Shown here: positions 43,632-52,754 of the stretch, piece after piece
Position numbering within the stretch: position 1 is the stretch's first letter
Layout of the letters: each line of letters begins with the position of its first letter
Origin: Rudanella paleaurantiibacter
GTDB taxonomy: Bacteria > Bacteroidota > Bacteroidia > Cytophagales > Spirosomataceae
Length of the DNA stretch: 64,000 nt
Direction of reading: 5' to 3'
NCBI RefSeq assembly: GCF_009184635.1
Contig: NZ_WELI01000010.1
Coordinates: 184,261-248,260 of the forward strand
Translations under genes and position numbers: made by a program
The notes under the pieces: generated by a model
The model's input: the letters and a program-made list of their open reading frames with translations, nothing else
Databases searched by the model: none
Told to the model about the DNA's origin: nothing

Positions 43632-44828
43632 TCATTCTTCCTCCCCTCCGCCTTTCCATTGCGAGAGAATAGCGTAGGCACCTTTGACAACCACCGGTGT
43701 TTGGGCCGGGTCGAAACCGGCGGGTAGCACAACGGCCGAGTATCCATCTTCGGTAACGCCCCGGCGGATCGGCAGGGCCTTGTAAGGTGTATTGCCGCCC
43801 TGCGGAGTCTGTGCAACAAAAATATATTCCTTCCCCTCCGACGACACGATGGCTCCTTCGGGGAGGGCGGGTGAGCGGTTGGCCCCCAGCTCCACAACGG
43901 CCTGCAAAAACGCGTTGGGCGGGAAGGTAGCCGCCGATGAGCCTCCCTCAAACCGGGCCAGTACCCGAACCGAACGGTCGGTGTCGATGCTGCGGTTAAT
44001 GAGGTAAATCCGGGCCGTTTGTTCGCCCCGGCCTGCGCCCGCCAGCCGCACCCGTACCCGTTGGCCCTCCTGAACCAGAGGCAGGTCTTTTTCAAACACA
44101 GTCAGTTCGGCAAACAGCTGATCAGTGCCTACCAACTGGGCAATGACGTCGGCGGGTTGTACGTACTGGCCCAGATTAGCGGGCACCTCGGTCACCACAC
44201 CGTTGACGGGTGAGCTGACGGTATAGGTGCTCGTAAACTGCCCTTTCGTGGCCGATTCGGGCGAGAGACCCAACCGGCGGATGCGCAGGGCGAGCGCGCT
44301 CAGGCGGGCGCGGGTGGCGTTGAGGTCGGCACTGGTTTGCTGAAATACCTTCAGAGCCCCCACATTTTCGCGGCTCAGCTCTTGCTGCCGGGCGTATTCG
44401 GCCTCTAAGTAGGTTAGGCGGGCGCGGTTTTCGGCGTAGTCCTGTTGCACCTGAATCAGGTCGGGGTTTTCGACCCGCGCCAGCACCTGCCCTTTGCGCA
44501 CCCGTTGACCGGGCAACAGGGTGATCTGGCGAACAAACCCACCTTGCAGGGCTGAAATAGATACCCGATTCTGGGCACCGGCCACCACCCGGCCGTTCAG
44601 GGCGAGGGTTTGGCTCAGGTTGCGGTACTCAACCGGACCCGTGGCGACGCCCGCCAGCCGAATCTGGTCGGCCGTCAGAATCACCTCGTCGGAAGGTGCC
44701 TCGGCCGAATCCGCCGGGGTTTGGGCAGTGGCTTCGGTTGTCGGTTTATCGGTACTCTCCCCCGACTCAGTTTTAGGCTTACAGGCGAAGGAAAGGGTAA
44801 GTATCAGGGCAATGGCTATATAGTTCAT
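43632..44828 (-). CDS. czcB: Heavy-metal RND efflux periplasmic adaptor (CzcB/CusB type)
   Basis: About 398 residues from the ATG at 44828, chosen because it starts a lipoprotein signal (lipobox LSFAC, Cys16); the frame extends to 44945 through repeats. It has a barrel-sandwich/lipoyl region (VSISALQGGFVRQITLLPGQRVRKGQ), an alpha hairpin rich in Ala/Arg/Glu, then beta-barrel and membrane-proximal domains (TVSSPVNGVVTEVPANLGQYV). The adaptor joins the inner-membrane pump to the outer-membrane channel. It lies downstream of the fused pump gene on the same strand. Metal specificity (Cu/Ag or Co/Zn/Cd) is not clear. Confidence 0.87.
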   Translation of the reverse strand: MNYIAIALILTLSFACKPKTESGESTDKPTTEATAQTPADSAEAPSDEVILTADQIRLAGVATGPVEYRNLSQTLALNGRVVAGAQNRVSISALQGGFVRQITLLPGQRVRKGQVLARVENPDLIQVQQDYAENRARLTYLEAEYARQQELSRENVGALKVFQQTSADLNATRARLSALALRIRRLGLSPESATKGQFTSTYTVSSPVNGVVTEVPANLGQYVQPADVIAQLVGTDQLFAELTVFEKDLPLVQEGQRVRVRLAGAGRGEQTARIYLINRSIDTDRSVRVLARFEGGSSAATFPPNAFLQAVVELGANRSPALPEGAIVSSEGKEYIFVAQTPQGGNTPYKALPIRRGVTEDGYSAVVLPAGFDPAQTPVVVKGAYAILSQWKGGGEEE

Positions 44829-44842
44829 GGACGGAATTGTTC

Positions 44843-44969
44843 GTAATGAATAATGAATAATGTGGAATGAACAATGAGGAATGGATAATGCAGAATGAAC
44901 AATGAGTTTGATGCACTCATTCAGGCTGCGCGCCCGCTCAATCACTCATTCACTCAATCACTCAATCAC
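44843..44969. repeat. Short-word repeats of families A and B
   Basis: GTAATGAATAATGAATAATG and related words at 44843-44906 (family A), then CAATCACTCATTCACTCAAT words at 44921-44970 (family B). They fill the gap between the pump-channel gene and the adaptor gene. Confidence 0.75.
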
Positions 44970-47900
44970 TTACTGCCCCAGCAGTCCTTCGAGGATGATA
45001 ACGGCCTGGTTGTAGGCGTTGATCGTGTCGAGGTAGTTGGTGCGGGTCTGGTAGGAGCGGGTGAGGGCTTGCGAATACTCCACGTACCCAATCTCGCCCG
45101 CCCGAAATGCCTTACGGGCTCCTTCGGCCAGTTGTTGGGCAGTGGGGAGGCCCGTCTGCTCAAAGTACGACAGGCTGGCCTGTTGCTTCCGAATCTCCTG
45201 CACGGCTGCGGCCAGACTTCCCTGCAACACTCGTTGGTTGTACGTCAGCGTGGCCTCAGTGACCTGTTGTTCCAGCCGGGCGGTAGCCACGCGGGCCCGG
45301 CCAGCCTTGGCAAAGATCGGAATGGAAACCCCGGCCTGAATGCCCTGAAACCGGTTGCCGCCCCCGTACAGGCGTTCCTGCCCGGCATCGGTGGTTTGCG
45401 GCCCCCGCAGCGACTGGTTGAAATAGCCCACGGTCAGGTCGGGCCGGAGCCGGGCCTGTTCTACACCAATTTGTTGCTGAGCAATGGTTGTTTGCTGCTG
45501 CAACAGGGCGAGCGTGGGGTTTTGGGCCAGAGCAGAGTCGGACAGGGGCGGAATAGCCCGCCGACTCAGTTCAGTATCGGCCACGGTGAGTGGGGTGGTC
45601 GTGTGAAGTAACGTTTGCAGGTCGTTGCGGGCAATGGCCTGATCGGCCGTTGTCAGCGCCACCAGATTCCGAACTTCACCCAGCAGGTTGTCGGCCGTAG
45701 CCACCTCAAGGGCCGTCCCCTCGCCGGTACGTCGGCGTACGTCGGTAGCCCGTCGGAACTCCACTAACAGGCTATCTTGCCCACCCAGCAGCCGGGCCCG
45801 TTCGTTGAGGTACACCAGTTGGTAATAGGCCGACCGGACCTGCGTACGCAATTCATTGCGCGTTACCTGAGCCGCCAGTTCGCTGCCACGGATGGTTGCA
45901 TCGGCCAGTTGGCCCAACCGGTTGTTGAGCCGAAAGTTGGGGAGTGTTTGGGCTACTGTCAGGTTGTTATCCCACCGGTAGCTATTGTATTGGCCGCTCA
46001 GGAGTGTGACATCGGTGCGGGGTACAACCAGAGCCGTAGGCCGGGCGGTTCGCTGTACGGCCACCTGTAGCTCGCCGATTCGGGCAGCCCCGTTATCGAC
46101 CAGCGCGCGGTCAATAGCCTGTTGCAAGGATACCGGTGCGGGCGTTTGGGCAGTCGCTTTCGGGAGGCCAAGCCCTACCAAACCCATCAGCACGAAGAGG
46201 GCTACCGTACCGGCCGCTGGTGTCGGGGTTGACCGTGATTCACCCTTCCGGCCCCGAAATCCGTTTTGTTCCCACCAGTACAGGCAGGGCAGCACAAGCA
46301 GCGTGAGCAGGGTGGCCGAAATAAGCCCGCCAATCACGACGGTGGCCAGCGGTTTTTGCACTTCGGCCCCGGCCGTTGTGGAGAGGGCCATTGGCAAAAA
46401 GCCGAGTGATGCCACCAGAGCGGTCATCAGCACCGGCCGCAGCCGGGTGGCGGTACCGGCCAGAATCCGGTCGAAAAGCGAGAGATTGCCTTCTTGCCGA
46501 AGGTGATTAAACTCGCCAATGAGCACAATGCCGTTGAGCACCGAAACCCCAAACAAGGCAATGAAACCCACCCCGGCCGAGATACTGAACGGCATATCGC
46601 GCACCCAAAGGGCCAGAATGCCCCCGATAGCTGCGAGCGGAATGGCCATAAAGACCAGCAGCGCCTGCCGGAGTGAGCCGAAAGTAAAGTAGAGGAGCAG
46701 GAAAATAAGCCCCAAGGCCACCGGAACGGCAATAGAGAGCCGTTTGCGGGCTTCTTCGAGGTTCTGGAACTGCCCACCAAACGTCACGTAATACCCCGCC
46801 GGGAGCTTTACTTCCTTGTCGAGCCGGGCTTTGAGGTCGTTCACAACGGATTCAACATCGCGGCCCCGCACGTTGAAGGCAACCGTAATCCGGCGTTGGG
46901 CGTTGTCGCGCTGAATCTGGTTCACGCTGTTTTCAAACCGTACATCGGCCACCTGTCCGAGCGGTACGGCCTGCCCGTTGGCCCCGCTGAGCAAGAGGTT
47001 CTGCACGTCGTTGAGTTGCTGACGGCTCTGCTCGCGCAGGCGTACCGCCAGCCCGTACCGGCGCTCGCCCTCGTAGACCATACCGGCCTCGGCACCGGCA
47101 AACGCGGCCTGTACCAGTCGGTTTGCGTCGTTAATGGCGATACCAAAGCGGGCCAGGGCCGCCCGGTCGAACCGGATTACGATTTGGGGCAGGCCCGACA
47201 CTTGTTCTACGTACAGCTCGGTAGCGCCGGGTACACCACCCACCACCCGGCCAATTCGGCGGGCGTATTCAGAAAGTTGAGCGAGGTCTTCGCCGTAGAG
47301 TTTTACGGCCACATCCTGCCGGATGCCGGTCATCAATTCGTTGAATCGCATTTGAATCGGTTGTTGAAAACTAAAGCTGACGCCCGGCAACCTGGAGAGT
47401 TCGGCGTGCATTTTTTCGGCCATCTCGTTCATGTTGGTGGCTGATTTCCATTCGCTCGGGTCTTTCAGAATCACCATCATATCGGCCGCTTCGATAGGCA
47501 TCGGGTCGGTCGGAATTTCGCCCGCGCCAATTTTGCCCACAATCTGTTTTACTTCGGGGAATTTGGCCTTGAGCATCCGCTCGGCTTTGAGCGTAGCGTC
47601 GATGGATTCGGAGAGGGAGCTGCCCGGAATCAGGCGGGTATCCACGGCAAAGTCGCCCTCGTCGAGTTCCGGGATAAACTCACCCCCTAACCGGGAAAAG
47701 AGCATCAGCGACCCGACAAACGCGGCCACAGCGGTGCCCACAACCAGCCCCCGGTGAGCCAGTGTCCAGCGGATAGTTGGGTCATAAATGCGATGGAAAA
47801 AGCCCATGATCCGGTCCGAAATGGTCTGATGGCCTTCGGGCTGCACGTTTTTGCTCAGCAACAGGGCTGAGAGCATGGGGACGTAGGTGAGCGACAGGAT

Positions 47901-49379
47901 AAACGCCCCCAGAATGGCAAAGGCCACCGTTTGGGCCATCGGCCGAAACATTTTGCCCTCCACGCCCACCAGAGCCAGCAAAGGCAGGTACACAATCAGA
48001 ATGATGAGCTCGCCAAACGCGGCCGACGACCGAATCCGGCTGGCCGATTCAAACACTTCATCGTCCATCTCGGCCTGCGTAAGCGTGGCCCGGTGGCCCA
48101 GCCCCCGTGTGCGAATGGCGAGGTGATGGAGCGTAGCCTCCACAATAATCACGGCCCCATCCACAATCAGGCCGAAGTCGATGGCCCCCAGGCTCATCAG
48201 GTTGCCCGATACCCCAAACAGGTTCATCATTGACACCGCAAAGAGCATGGCCAGCGGAATCACCGAAGCCACCACCACGCCCGCCCGCCAGTTGCCGAGC
48301 ATGAGCACCAGTACGAAAATAACAATGAGTGCCCCTTCGATCAGGTTGCGCGATACCGTGCTGATGGCCCGGTTGACAAGGTCGGTTCGGTCCAGAAACG
48401 GCACAATCTCGACCCCCTCGGGCAGCGACTTCTCGATCAGGGTTATGCGTTCTTTCACGTTGGCAATCACGCGCGACGAGTTTTCGCCTTTCAGCATCAT
48501 CACCACTGCGCCCACTACCTCTTCTTCGCCGTTGCGCGTGACGGCCCCGTACCGCACGGCATGGCCAATCTGCACCTCGGCCAGGTCGCGCACGAGTACC
48601 GGCACCCCTTCGCCCGTTTGTTTCACCACTACGCTGCCTACATCGCCGAGGTTGGTGAGCAGACCTTCGGTTCGGATAAAAAAGGCATTGGGCCGCCGGT
48701 CGATGTAGGCCCCGCCGGCGTTCTGATTATTCTGGTCGAGGGCCGTAAACAGCTCGTTCATGCTCACGCCCGCAGCCGCCAGCCGGGCCGGGTCTACGGC
48801 CACTTCGTACTGTTTTAAGTACCCGCCAAACGTGCTGACGTCGGCCACGCCGGGGGTGCCCAGTAGTTGCCGCCGGACAATCCAGTCCTGAATGGAGCGG
48901 AGTTCGGTGGGGGAGTAACGCTTTTCAAACCCTTTTTTGGGCTGCACCACGTACTGGTAAATTTCGCCCAGACCGGTCGTAACAGGAGCCAGTTCGGGGT
49001 CTCCGGCTGAGGGCGGTATTTGCGAACGGGCCTGCGCCAGCCGTTCAAAAACCTGCTGACGGGCCCAGTACACGTCGGTGTCTTCTGTAAACACGATGGT
49101 GATCACCGAGAGCCCAAAGCGCGAAAACGATCGGATTTCGACCAGGTCGGGTAGGGTGGCCATCGTTTGTTCGACCGGGAACGTAATGAGCCGTTCGACG
49201 TCGGTAGCCGACAGGGCCGGGCTACGGGTGATGACCTGCACCTGATTATTGGTAATGTCGGGCAGGGCGTCGATGGGGAGTTGCGTGAGCGAATAGCCCC
49301 CCCAGATAACAAGGGCGGCCGTAAAGAGCCCAATAATCAGCTTGTTACGGATGGAAAAATGAATGATACTGTCCAGCAT
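44970..49379 (-). CDS. czcA: CzcA/CusA heavy-metal RND pump fused to TolC-like outer-membrane channel
   Basis: A 1469-residue fusion. Residues 1 to about 1040 are a complete heavy-metal RND transporter: start MLDSIIHFSIRNKLIIG, proton-relay motif AIDFGLIVDGAVIIVEA near residue 400, and twelve expected spans. Residues from about 1070 to the end are an outer-membrane efflux protein (CzcC/TolC family) with two coiled-coil repeats (VSLQQAIDRALVDNG; VEQARLRPDLTVGYFNQS). The linker contains a hydrophobic stretch followed by ATAQ, like a signal peptide retained inside the protein. One gene thus encodes both ends of a tripartite efflux pump. The adaptor is the next gene. Confidence 0.9.
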   Translation of the reverse strand: MLDSIIHFSIRNKLIIGLFTAALVIWGGYSLTQLPIDALPDITNNQVQVITRSPALSATDVERLITFPVEQTMATLPDLVEIRSFSRFGLSVITIVFTEDTDVYWARQQVFERLAQARSQIPPSAGDPELAPVTTGLGEIYQYVVQPKKGFEKRYSPTELRSIQDWIVRRQLLGTPGVADVSTFGGYLKQYEVAVDPARLAAAGVSMNELFTALDQNNQNAGGAYIDRRPNAFFIRTEGLLTNLGDVGSVVVKQTGEGVPVLVRDLAEVQIGHAVRYGAVTRNGEEEVVGAVVMMLKGENSSRVIANVKERITLIEKSLPEGVEIVPFLDRTDLVNRAISTVSRNLIEGALIVIFVLVLMLGNWRAGVVVASVIPLAMLFAVSMMNLFGVSGNLMSLGAIDFGLIVDGAVIIVEATLHHLAIRTRGLGHRATLTQAEMDDEVFESASRIRSSAAFGELIILIVYLPLLALVGVEGKMFRPMAQTVAFAILGAFILSLTYVPMLSALLLSKNVQPEGHQTISDRIMGFFHRIYDPTIRWTLAHRGLVVGTAVAAFVGSLMLFSRLGGEFIPELDEGDFAVDTRLIPGSSLSESIDATLKAERMLKAKFPEVKQIVGKIGAGEIPTDPMPIEAADMMVILKDPSEWKSATNMNEMAEKMHAELSRLPGVSFSFQQPIQMRFNELMTGIRQDVAVKLYGEDLAQLSEYARRIGRVVGGVPGATELYVEQVSGLPQIVIRFDRAALARFGIAINDANRLVQAAFAGAEAGMVYEGERRYGLAVRLREQSRQQLNDVQNLLLSGANGQAVPLGQVADVRFENSVNQIQRDNAQRRITVAFNVRGRDVESVVNDLKARLDKEVKLPAGYYVTFGGQFQNLEEARKRLSIAVPVALGLIFLLLYFTFGSLRQALLVFMAIPLAAIGGILALWVRDMPFSISAGVGFIALFGVSVLNGIVLIGEFNHLRQEGNLSLFDRILAGTATRLRPVLMTALVASLGFLPMALSTTAGAEVQKPLATVVIGGLISATLLTLLVLPCLYWWEQNGFRGRKGESRSTPTPAAGTVALFVLMGLVGLGLPKATAQTPAPVSLQQAIDRALVDNGAARIGELQVAVQRTARPTALVVPRTDVTLLSGQYNSYRWDNNLTVAQTLPNFRLNNRLGQLADATIRGSELAAQVTRNELRTQVRSAYYQLVYLNERARLLGGQDSLLVEFRRATDVRRRTGEGTALEVATADNLLGEVRNLVALTTADQAIARNDLQTLLHTTTPLTVADTELSRRAIPPLSDSALAQNPTLALLQQQTTIAQQQIGVEQARLRPDLTVGYFNQSLRGPQTTDAGQERLYGGGNRFQGIQAGVSIPIFAKAGRARVATARLEQQVTEATLTYNQRVLQGSLAAAVQEIRKQQASLSYFEQTGLPTAQQLAEGARKAFRAGEIGYVEYSQALTRSYQTRTNYLDTINAYNQAVIILEGLLGQ

Positions 49380-49558
49380 GGGATAAGCGGGAAGGACGAC
49401 CTGAGGCCGCCTGTTCGGAAAGGGGATAAACGGAAAATGGAGTCGGAGTGCCGACGCGAGGAAACCTACGGCCCGACGTGCGCAAACTGGCCAAATCGGG
49501 GTATTACGGCCCGGTTACCGAAAGGTACGGGCATACGAATCCGGCCGAAGAGTCCGAA

Positions 49559-49945
49559 CTACCGTCGGGGCGGATTAATCAGGGAGAATACACCCAGAAA
49601 CGAATAGAGGTCGTTCTGGCGTTTGAAAAGAGCTTGTGCGAGGGGTATGATCTGCACAAGAGGGGAGGCACTGAAACCCAGAATAGCGGGCGGAGATACC
49701 GGCACCGAATGACCCACGATCGGCATATCGTGGTGGCAGTGGTTAGGGTGTTTCTGGTGTTCAGAATCAGCCCCGTAGTGCATACTCAGAAAATCGATGA
49801 AACCGAGTTGCGGGTTCTCCTGCTGATGCTGCTCGTAATGCCGGAGCACCTGTGCCCACCGCGCCGACTGATCGATGCTGAAAATGGGCAGCGTGCTGCT
49901 TCCCAGAATCAGTGTGGCCAGTAAAAGGGCGACAATCGACTTCAT
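49559..49945 (-). CDS. Small exported His-rich protein of the metal-efflux operon
   Basis: A 128-residue protein with a signal peptide (MKSIVALLLATLILGSSTLP). The middle carries a His-rich stretch (MHYGADSEHQKHPNHCHHDM, residues about 55-74) suited to metal binding. No named family is recognised. It lies 179 bp upstream of the pump-channel gene on the same strand, so it is probably the first gene of the efflux operon. A periplasmic metal buffer or sensor role is inference. The region 49380-49558 shows no gene. Confidence 0.75.
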   Translation of the reverse strand: MKSIVALLLATLILGSSTLPIFSIDQSARWAQVLRHYEQHQQENPQLGFIDFLSMHYGADSEHQKHPNHCHHDMPIVGHSVPVSPPAILGFSASPLVQIIPLAQALFKRQNDLYSFLGVFSLINPPRR

Positions 49946-49977
49946 GCGGTTGGAGAGGTTACTTCGGTAACGTTCGG

Positions 49978-49985
49978 CAAATGTA
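49978..49985 (-). promoter_or_regulatory. Bacteroidota -7 promoter box for the metal-efflux operon
   Basis: Minus-strand TACATTTG matches TAnnTTTG, 32 bp before the His-rich protein start, within the divergent region shared with the MarR gene. No good -33 box seen. Confidence 0.45.
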
Positions 49986-50057
49986 AAAATTCCCGACGAA
50001 ATCCTTTGTTACCTAATTTAGAAGTAGTCCAACAATTTGGTAGGTGATGTACGGTAT

Positions 50058-50089
50058 AGTTGCATATACAACTTTACCGTTTACCTTTA
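50058..50089 (+). promoter_or_regulatory. MarR-type operator overlapping a -33/-7 promoter
   Basis: AGTTGCATATACAACT (50058-50073) is an interrupted palindrome of the TTGCATA...CAA kind bound by MarR proteins. It contains TTG (50060-50062), which is exactly 19 bp before TACCTTTA (50082-50089), one base from the TAnnTTTG consensus. The operator thus covers the -33 box, as expected for autorepression. If the downstream gene began at 50037 the site would be inside it, which argues for the GTG at 50094. Confidence 0.6.
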
Positions 50090-50093
50090 CGAC

Positions 50094-50507
50094 GTGGAAA
50101 CAGAAAACTACTGTGTAGCAGGCCGACTGCGCATGTTGGCGCGGGTGGTGACGATGCGCTACAACGACGCGTTTGCGGGGGAGGGCGTCACGATGGCGCA
50201 GGCCGCGCTGCTGATGCGAATTTTTGCCCAGCCCGGTATTCGGCAGGTGACGCTTTCAAAGGCGTTGCTGATTGAGAAGTCGGCTATGAGCCGCGATATT
50301 CAGTTGTTGCAGCGCCACGGCTGGCTCGATGCCAACGTGCGGGCGGGGCTGCACCTGACCGAGTCGGGCACGATAACGGCCAAGCGGTGCCATAAAATCT
50401 GGAAACAGTTGAATGCATCGCTCCGCGAAGACCTGGGCCCCGAAGCCATTGATGGTTTGAGTGTACTCTCGGCCCGGCTTCAGCCACCCGCCCGCCCGGA
50501 GCCCTGA
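50094..50507 (+). CDS. MarR-family transcriptional regulator
   Basis: About 137 residues from a GTG at 50094; an in-frame start at 50037 is less likely because it lies upstream of the promoter. The usual MarR beginning (NYCVAGRLRMLARVVTM) follows directly. The winged helix region has VTLSKALLIEKSAMSRDIQLLQRHGWLD, then the wing (LHLTESGTITAKRC). It is divergent from the metal-efflux operon and may control it, itself, or the DinB gene that follows. The effector is unknown. Confidence 0.85.
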   Translation: METENYCVAGRLRMLARVVTMRYNDAFAGEGVTMAQAALLMRIFAQPGIRQVTLSKALLIEKSAMSRDIQLLQRHGWLDANVRAGLHLTESGTITAKRCHKIWKQLNASLREDLGPEAIDGLSVLSARLQPPARPEP

Positions 50508-50630
50508 CTTCGTGTGTGGGACTAAACGAAAATTGATGACCGGACCGAAACCGCAAGCAGGGTCTGAGCAAAACGGCTGTTTCCTCGTTTTTACGAACGC
50601 TGAACCAAAACGTATAAACTAAAAATCTGT

Positions 50631-51080
50631 ATGACCGGAGAATTATTGGCTAACCTGTGGCGCATCAATCAGGCAAGTGCGCAAGGGCCTATCAACAAGC
50701 TGACCCCTGAAAACTACCAGAATCGACTGACGCCCGAAACGGCTTCGGCCGGGTTTATTGCCCTCCACGCGGCCGAGGCCATGCACAACTTCGCCCAGAT
50801 TATCTTTGGCAGGCCCGTAACTATCAAAACCCGGGCGGTGGGTGGCGTATCGGATACCGGGCAACCCATTGACCTCGACGAGCTAAAGCAGTTTGTAACG
50901 GATAGTTTCGCCCTGATTGCGGAGCAGATTTCGGCCTTGCCCGACGAACAGTGGACCGAAGAGATTCAGACGCCTTTCGGGGTTTCGACCCGCATGGGCG
51001 TGCTGGCGTTTCTGATGCACCATAACTCGTACCATGCCGGTCAGATTGCGCAGGCGGCCAAGAAAGGCAGTCAGTTTTAA
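50631..51080 (+). CDS. DinB-family metal-dependent protein
   Basis: A 149-residue four-helix-bundle protein of the DinB/YfiT superfamily. The metal-binding pattern is His46 or His52 (ALHAAEAMHNF) together with His131 and His135 (HNSYHAGQI). Members include thiol-dependent transferases that use bacillithiol or mycothiol; the substrate here is unknown. It stands 16 bp before the YheT-like hydrolase gene on the same strand. Confidence 0.82.
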   Translation: MTGELLANLWRINQASAQGPINKLTPENYQNRLTPETASAGFIALHAAEAMHNFAQIIFGRPVTIKTRAVGGVSDTGQPIDLDELKQFVTDSFALIAEQISALPDEQWTEEIQTPFGVSTRMGVLAFLMHHNSYHAGQIAQAAKKGSQF

Positions 51081-51095
51081 CCGTTCGCTTAACCA

Positions 51096-52055
51096 ATGCC
51101 CTACGTTACGCATGACCGGGTAAAACCCCCGGTTTACCTTTGGAATGGACACCTGCAAACCATCTGGCCGAGCATGGCCCGACGCGTGGACGGGGTCACG
51201 TACGAGCGTGAGCGCATCGACACGCCCGATAACGACTTTCTCCTGCTCGACTGGGCACGCCGGGGTAATCGGCGGTTGGGCATCGTGGCCCACGGCCTCG
51301 AAGGCGACGCCCACCGCCCGTACCTCAAAGGCATGGTGAAGGCCCTGAATGGGGCAGGCTGGGACGCCCTCGGCTGGAACTTTCGGAGTTGCGCCGGCGA
51401 ACAGAACCGGCTGCGTACCTCGTACCACATTGGTAAGTCCGACGACCTTGACCTGATTGTCCGGCGGGTGGTGGCGAGTGGCGCGTACGATGAGGTGGCT
51501 CTGCTGGGGTTCAGCGCCGGGGGCAACATGACGCTCAAGTACGCAGGTGAGCAGGGAGCCAACATCCCGAGCCTGATTAAGCGGGTGGTGACGTTTTCGG
51601 TGCCGCTCGACCTCGATGCGGTGGCCAATCATTTCAAGCGGTTGAGTAATCGGATTTACGATAAGCGGTTTCTGAAAACGCTCATTGCCAAGGTCCGCGA
51701 GAAGGCAACGCAGCACGACATCGACCTGTCATATATCGACCGCATCAAAACCATGCGCGATTTTGATGAGTATTACAGTGGGCCTATTCACGGGTTTAAG
51801 GATGCCGACGACTATTACGCGCACAATGCGTCGATGTATTTTCTGGACAAGATTACCGTACCGACCTTAATTCTGAATGCCCAAAATGACCCGTTTCTGC
51901 CCGAAGAGTGCTACAATCCGGCCTTGGTGGCAAATGCCCCGGCCGTAACCCTCGAAATTCCCCGGCACGGCGGGCACTGCGGGTTTTCGCACCATTCGCT
52001 CAACCGATGCTGGGCCGAAGAGCGAGCGGTAGCCTTTCTGGAATCGGGCGTGTAG
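51096..52055 (+). CDS. YheT-like alpha/beta hydrolase
   Basis: A 319-residue member of the YheT/UPF0017 branch (ABHD1/3-like). The substrate entry motif NGHLQTIWPSM is typical. The nucleophile is Ser140 in GFSAGGNM, with Asp in NAQNDPFLP and His in RHGGHCGFS. Relatives cleave medium-chain esters or phospholipids; the true substrate is unknown. It lies in a run of same-strand genes from DinB to the carboxylesterase. Confidence 0.88.
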   Translation: MPYVTHDRVKPPVYLWNGHLQTIWPSMARRVDGVTYERERIDTPDNDFLLLDWARRGNRRLGIVAHGLEGDAHRPYLKGMVKALNGAGWDALGWNFRSCAGEQNRLRTSYHIGKSDDLDLIVRRVVASGAYDEVALLGFSAGGNMTLKYAGEQGANIPSLIKRVVTFSVPLDLDAVANHFKRLSNRIYDKRFLKTLIAKVREKATQHDIDLSYIDRIKTMRDFDEYYSGPIHGFKDADDYYAHNASMYFLDKITVPTLILNAQNDPFLPEECYNPALVANAPAVTLEIPRHGGHCGFSHHSLNRCWAEERAVAFLESGV

Positions 52056-52090
52056 AGAGCCTCTCTGACGGGATAATGGCAACCAAGATA

Positions 52091-52195
52091 TTCAGTACTG
52101 GACTTCGGATTTCAGACACTGGACGTTAGACATACTACCTTTAGAGATGGAGGTTTAACGTCTAATGTCCAATATCTAATGTCCAGCACTGAGAC
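52091..52195. repeat. Dispersed short-word repeat, family C
   Basis: CAGTACTGGACTTCGG, CACTGGACGTTAGAC, then AACGTCTAATGTCCAATATC and TCTAATGTCCAGCACTGAG. The left half is the complement of the right half. Same words as at 777-866 and 30867-30947. Confidence 0.8.
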
Positions 52196-52212
52196 CAAGA
52201 CATCAGCACAAA

Positions 52213-52752
52213 ATGGCTAAGCGACCTCAATTTTTAGAAACCCACCGGCGCGAATCGTTCAAAACCTGGCGGTTTCGGACGATTATGAACTGGTACCCGA
52301 TGTATTTCGGAACGGGCGGCAAAATCCTGTTCTGGTCGGGCGACTGGCGCGAGGTGCATCTGCGGCTCCGGCGCAACGTGTGGACCTACAACTTTGTCGG
52401 GACCATATTTGGCGGGAGTATGTTTGCCGCGTCGGACCCGTTTTACATGCTCATGATCTTGCAGGTACTGGGCAGCCGGTTTGTGGTTTGGGACAAAGCG
52501 GCCAGTATTCGGTTTCGGAAACCCGGCCGAACAACGCTCTACATGCGCTACGAACTGACCGACGATGTGCTGGCCCGGATACGGGAGGAGGTAGCCCAAA
52601 AGGGGCAGACCGAATACCCGTTTACCCTGCAATGGGTGGATAGCGCGGGCGTTGTGCACGCCGAAATTGAACGGATATGCTACATTGCCGATAAAGCCCA
52701 CTACGAACAGCGCAAAGGTGACCGGCAGTCGTCGCGCTTTCAAAATCACTAA
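52213..52752 (+). CDS. DUF4442 hotdog-fold protein (possible thioesterase)
   Basis: A 179-residue protein. It matches the DUF4442 pattern: NWYPMYFGTGGKILFWS, then LRRNVWTYNFVGTIFGGSMFAASDPFYMLM, a hotdog helix, then RFRKPGRTTLYMRYEL. Hotdog proteins of this group are thought to hydrolyse acyl-CoA or related thioesters, but DUF4442 is not well characterised. It is followed by the carboxylesterase gene with only two bases between stop and start. Confidence 0.85.
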   Translation: MAKRPQFLETHRRESFKTWRFRTIMNWYPMYFGTGGKILFWSGDWREVHLRLRRNVWTYNFVGTIFGGSMFAASDPFYMLMILQVLGSRFVVWDKAASIRFRKPGRTTLYMRYELTDDVLARIREEVAQKGQTEYPFTLQWVDSAGVVHAEIERICYIADKAHYEQRKGDRQSSRFQNH

Positions 52753-52754
52753 TT

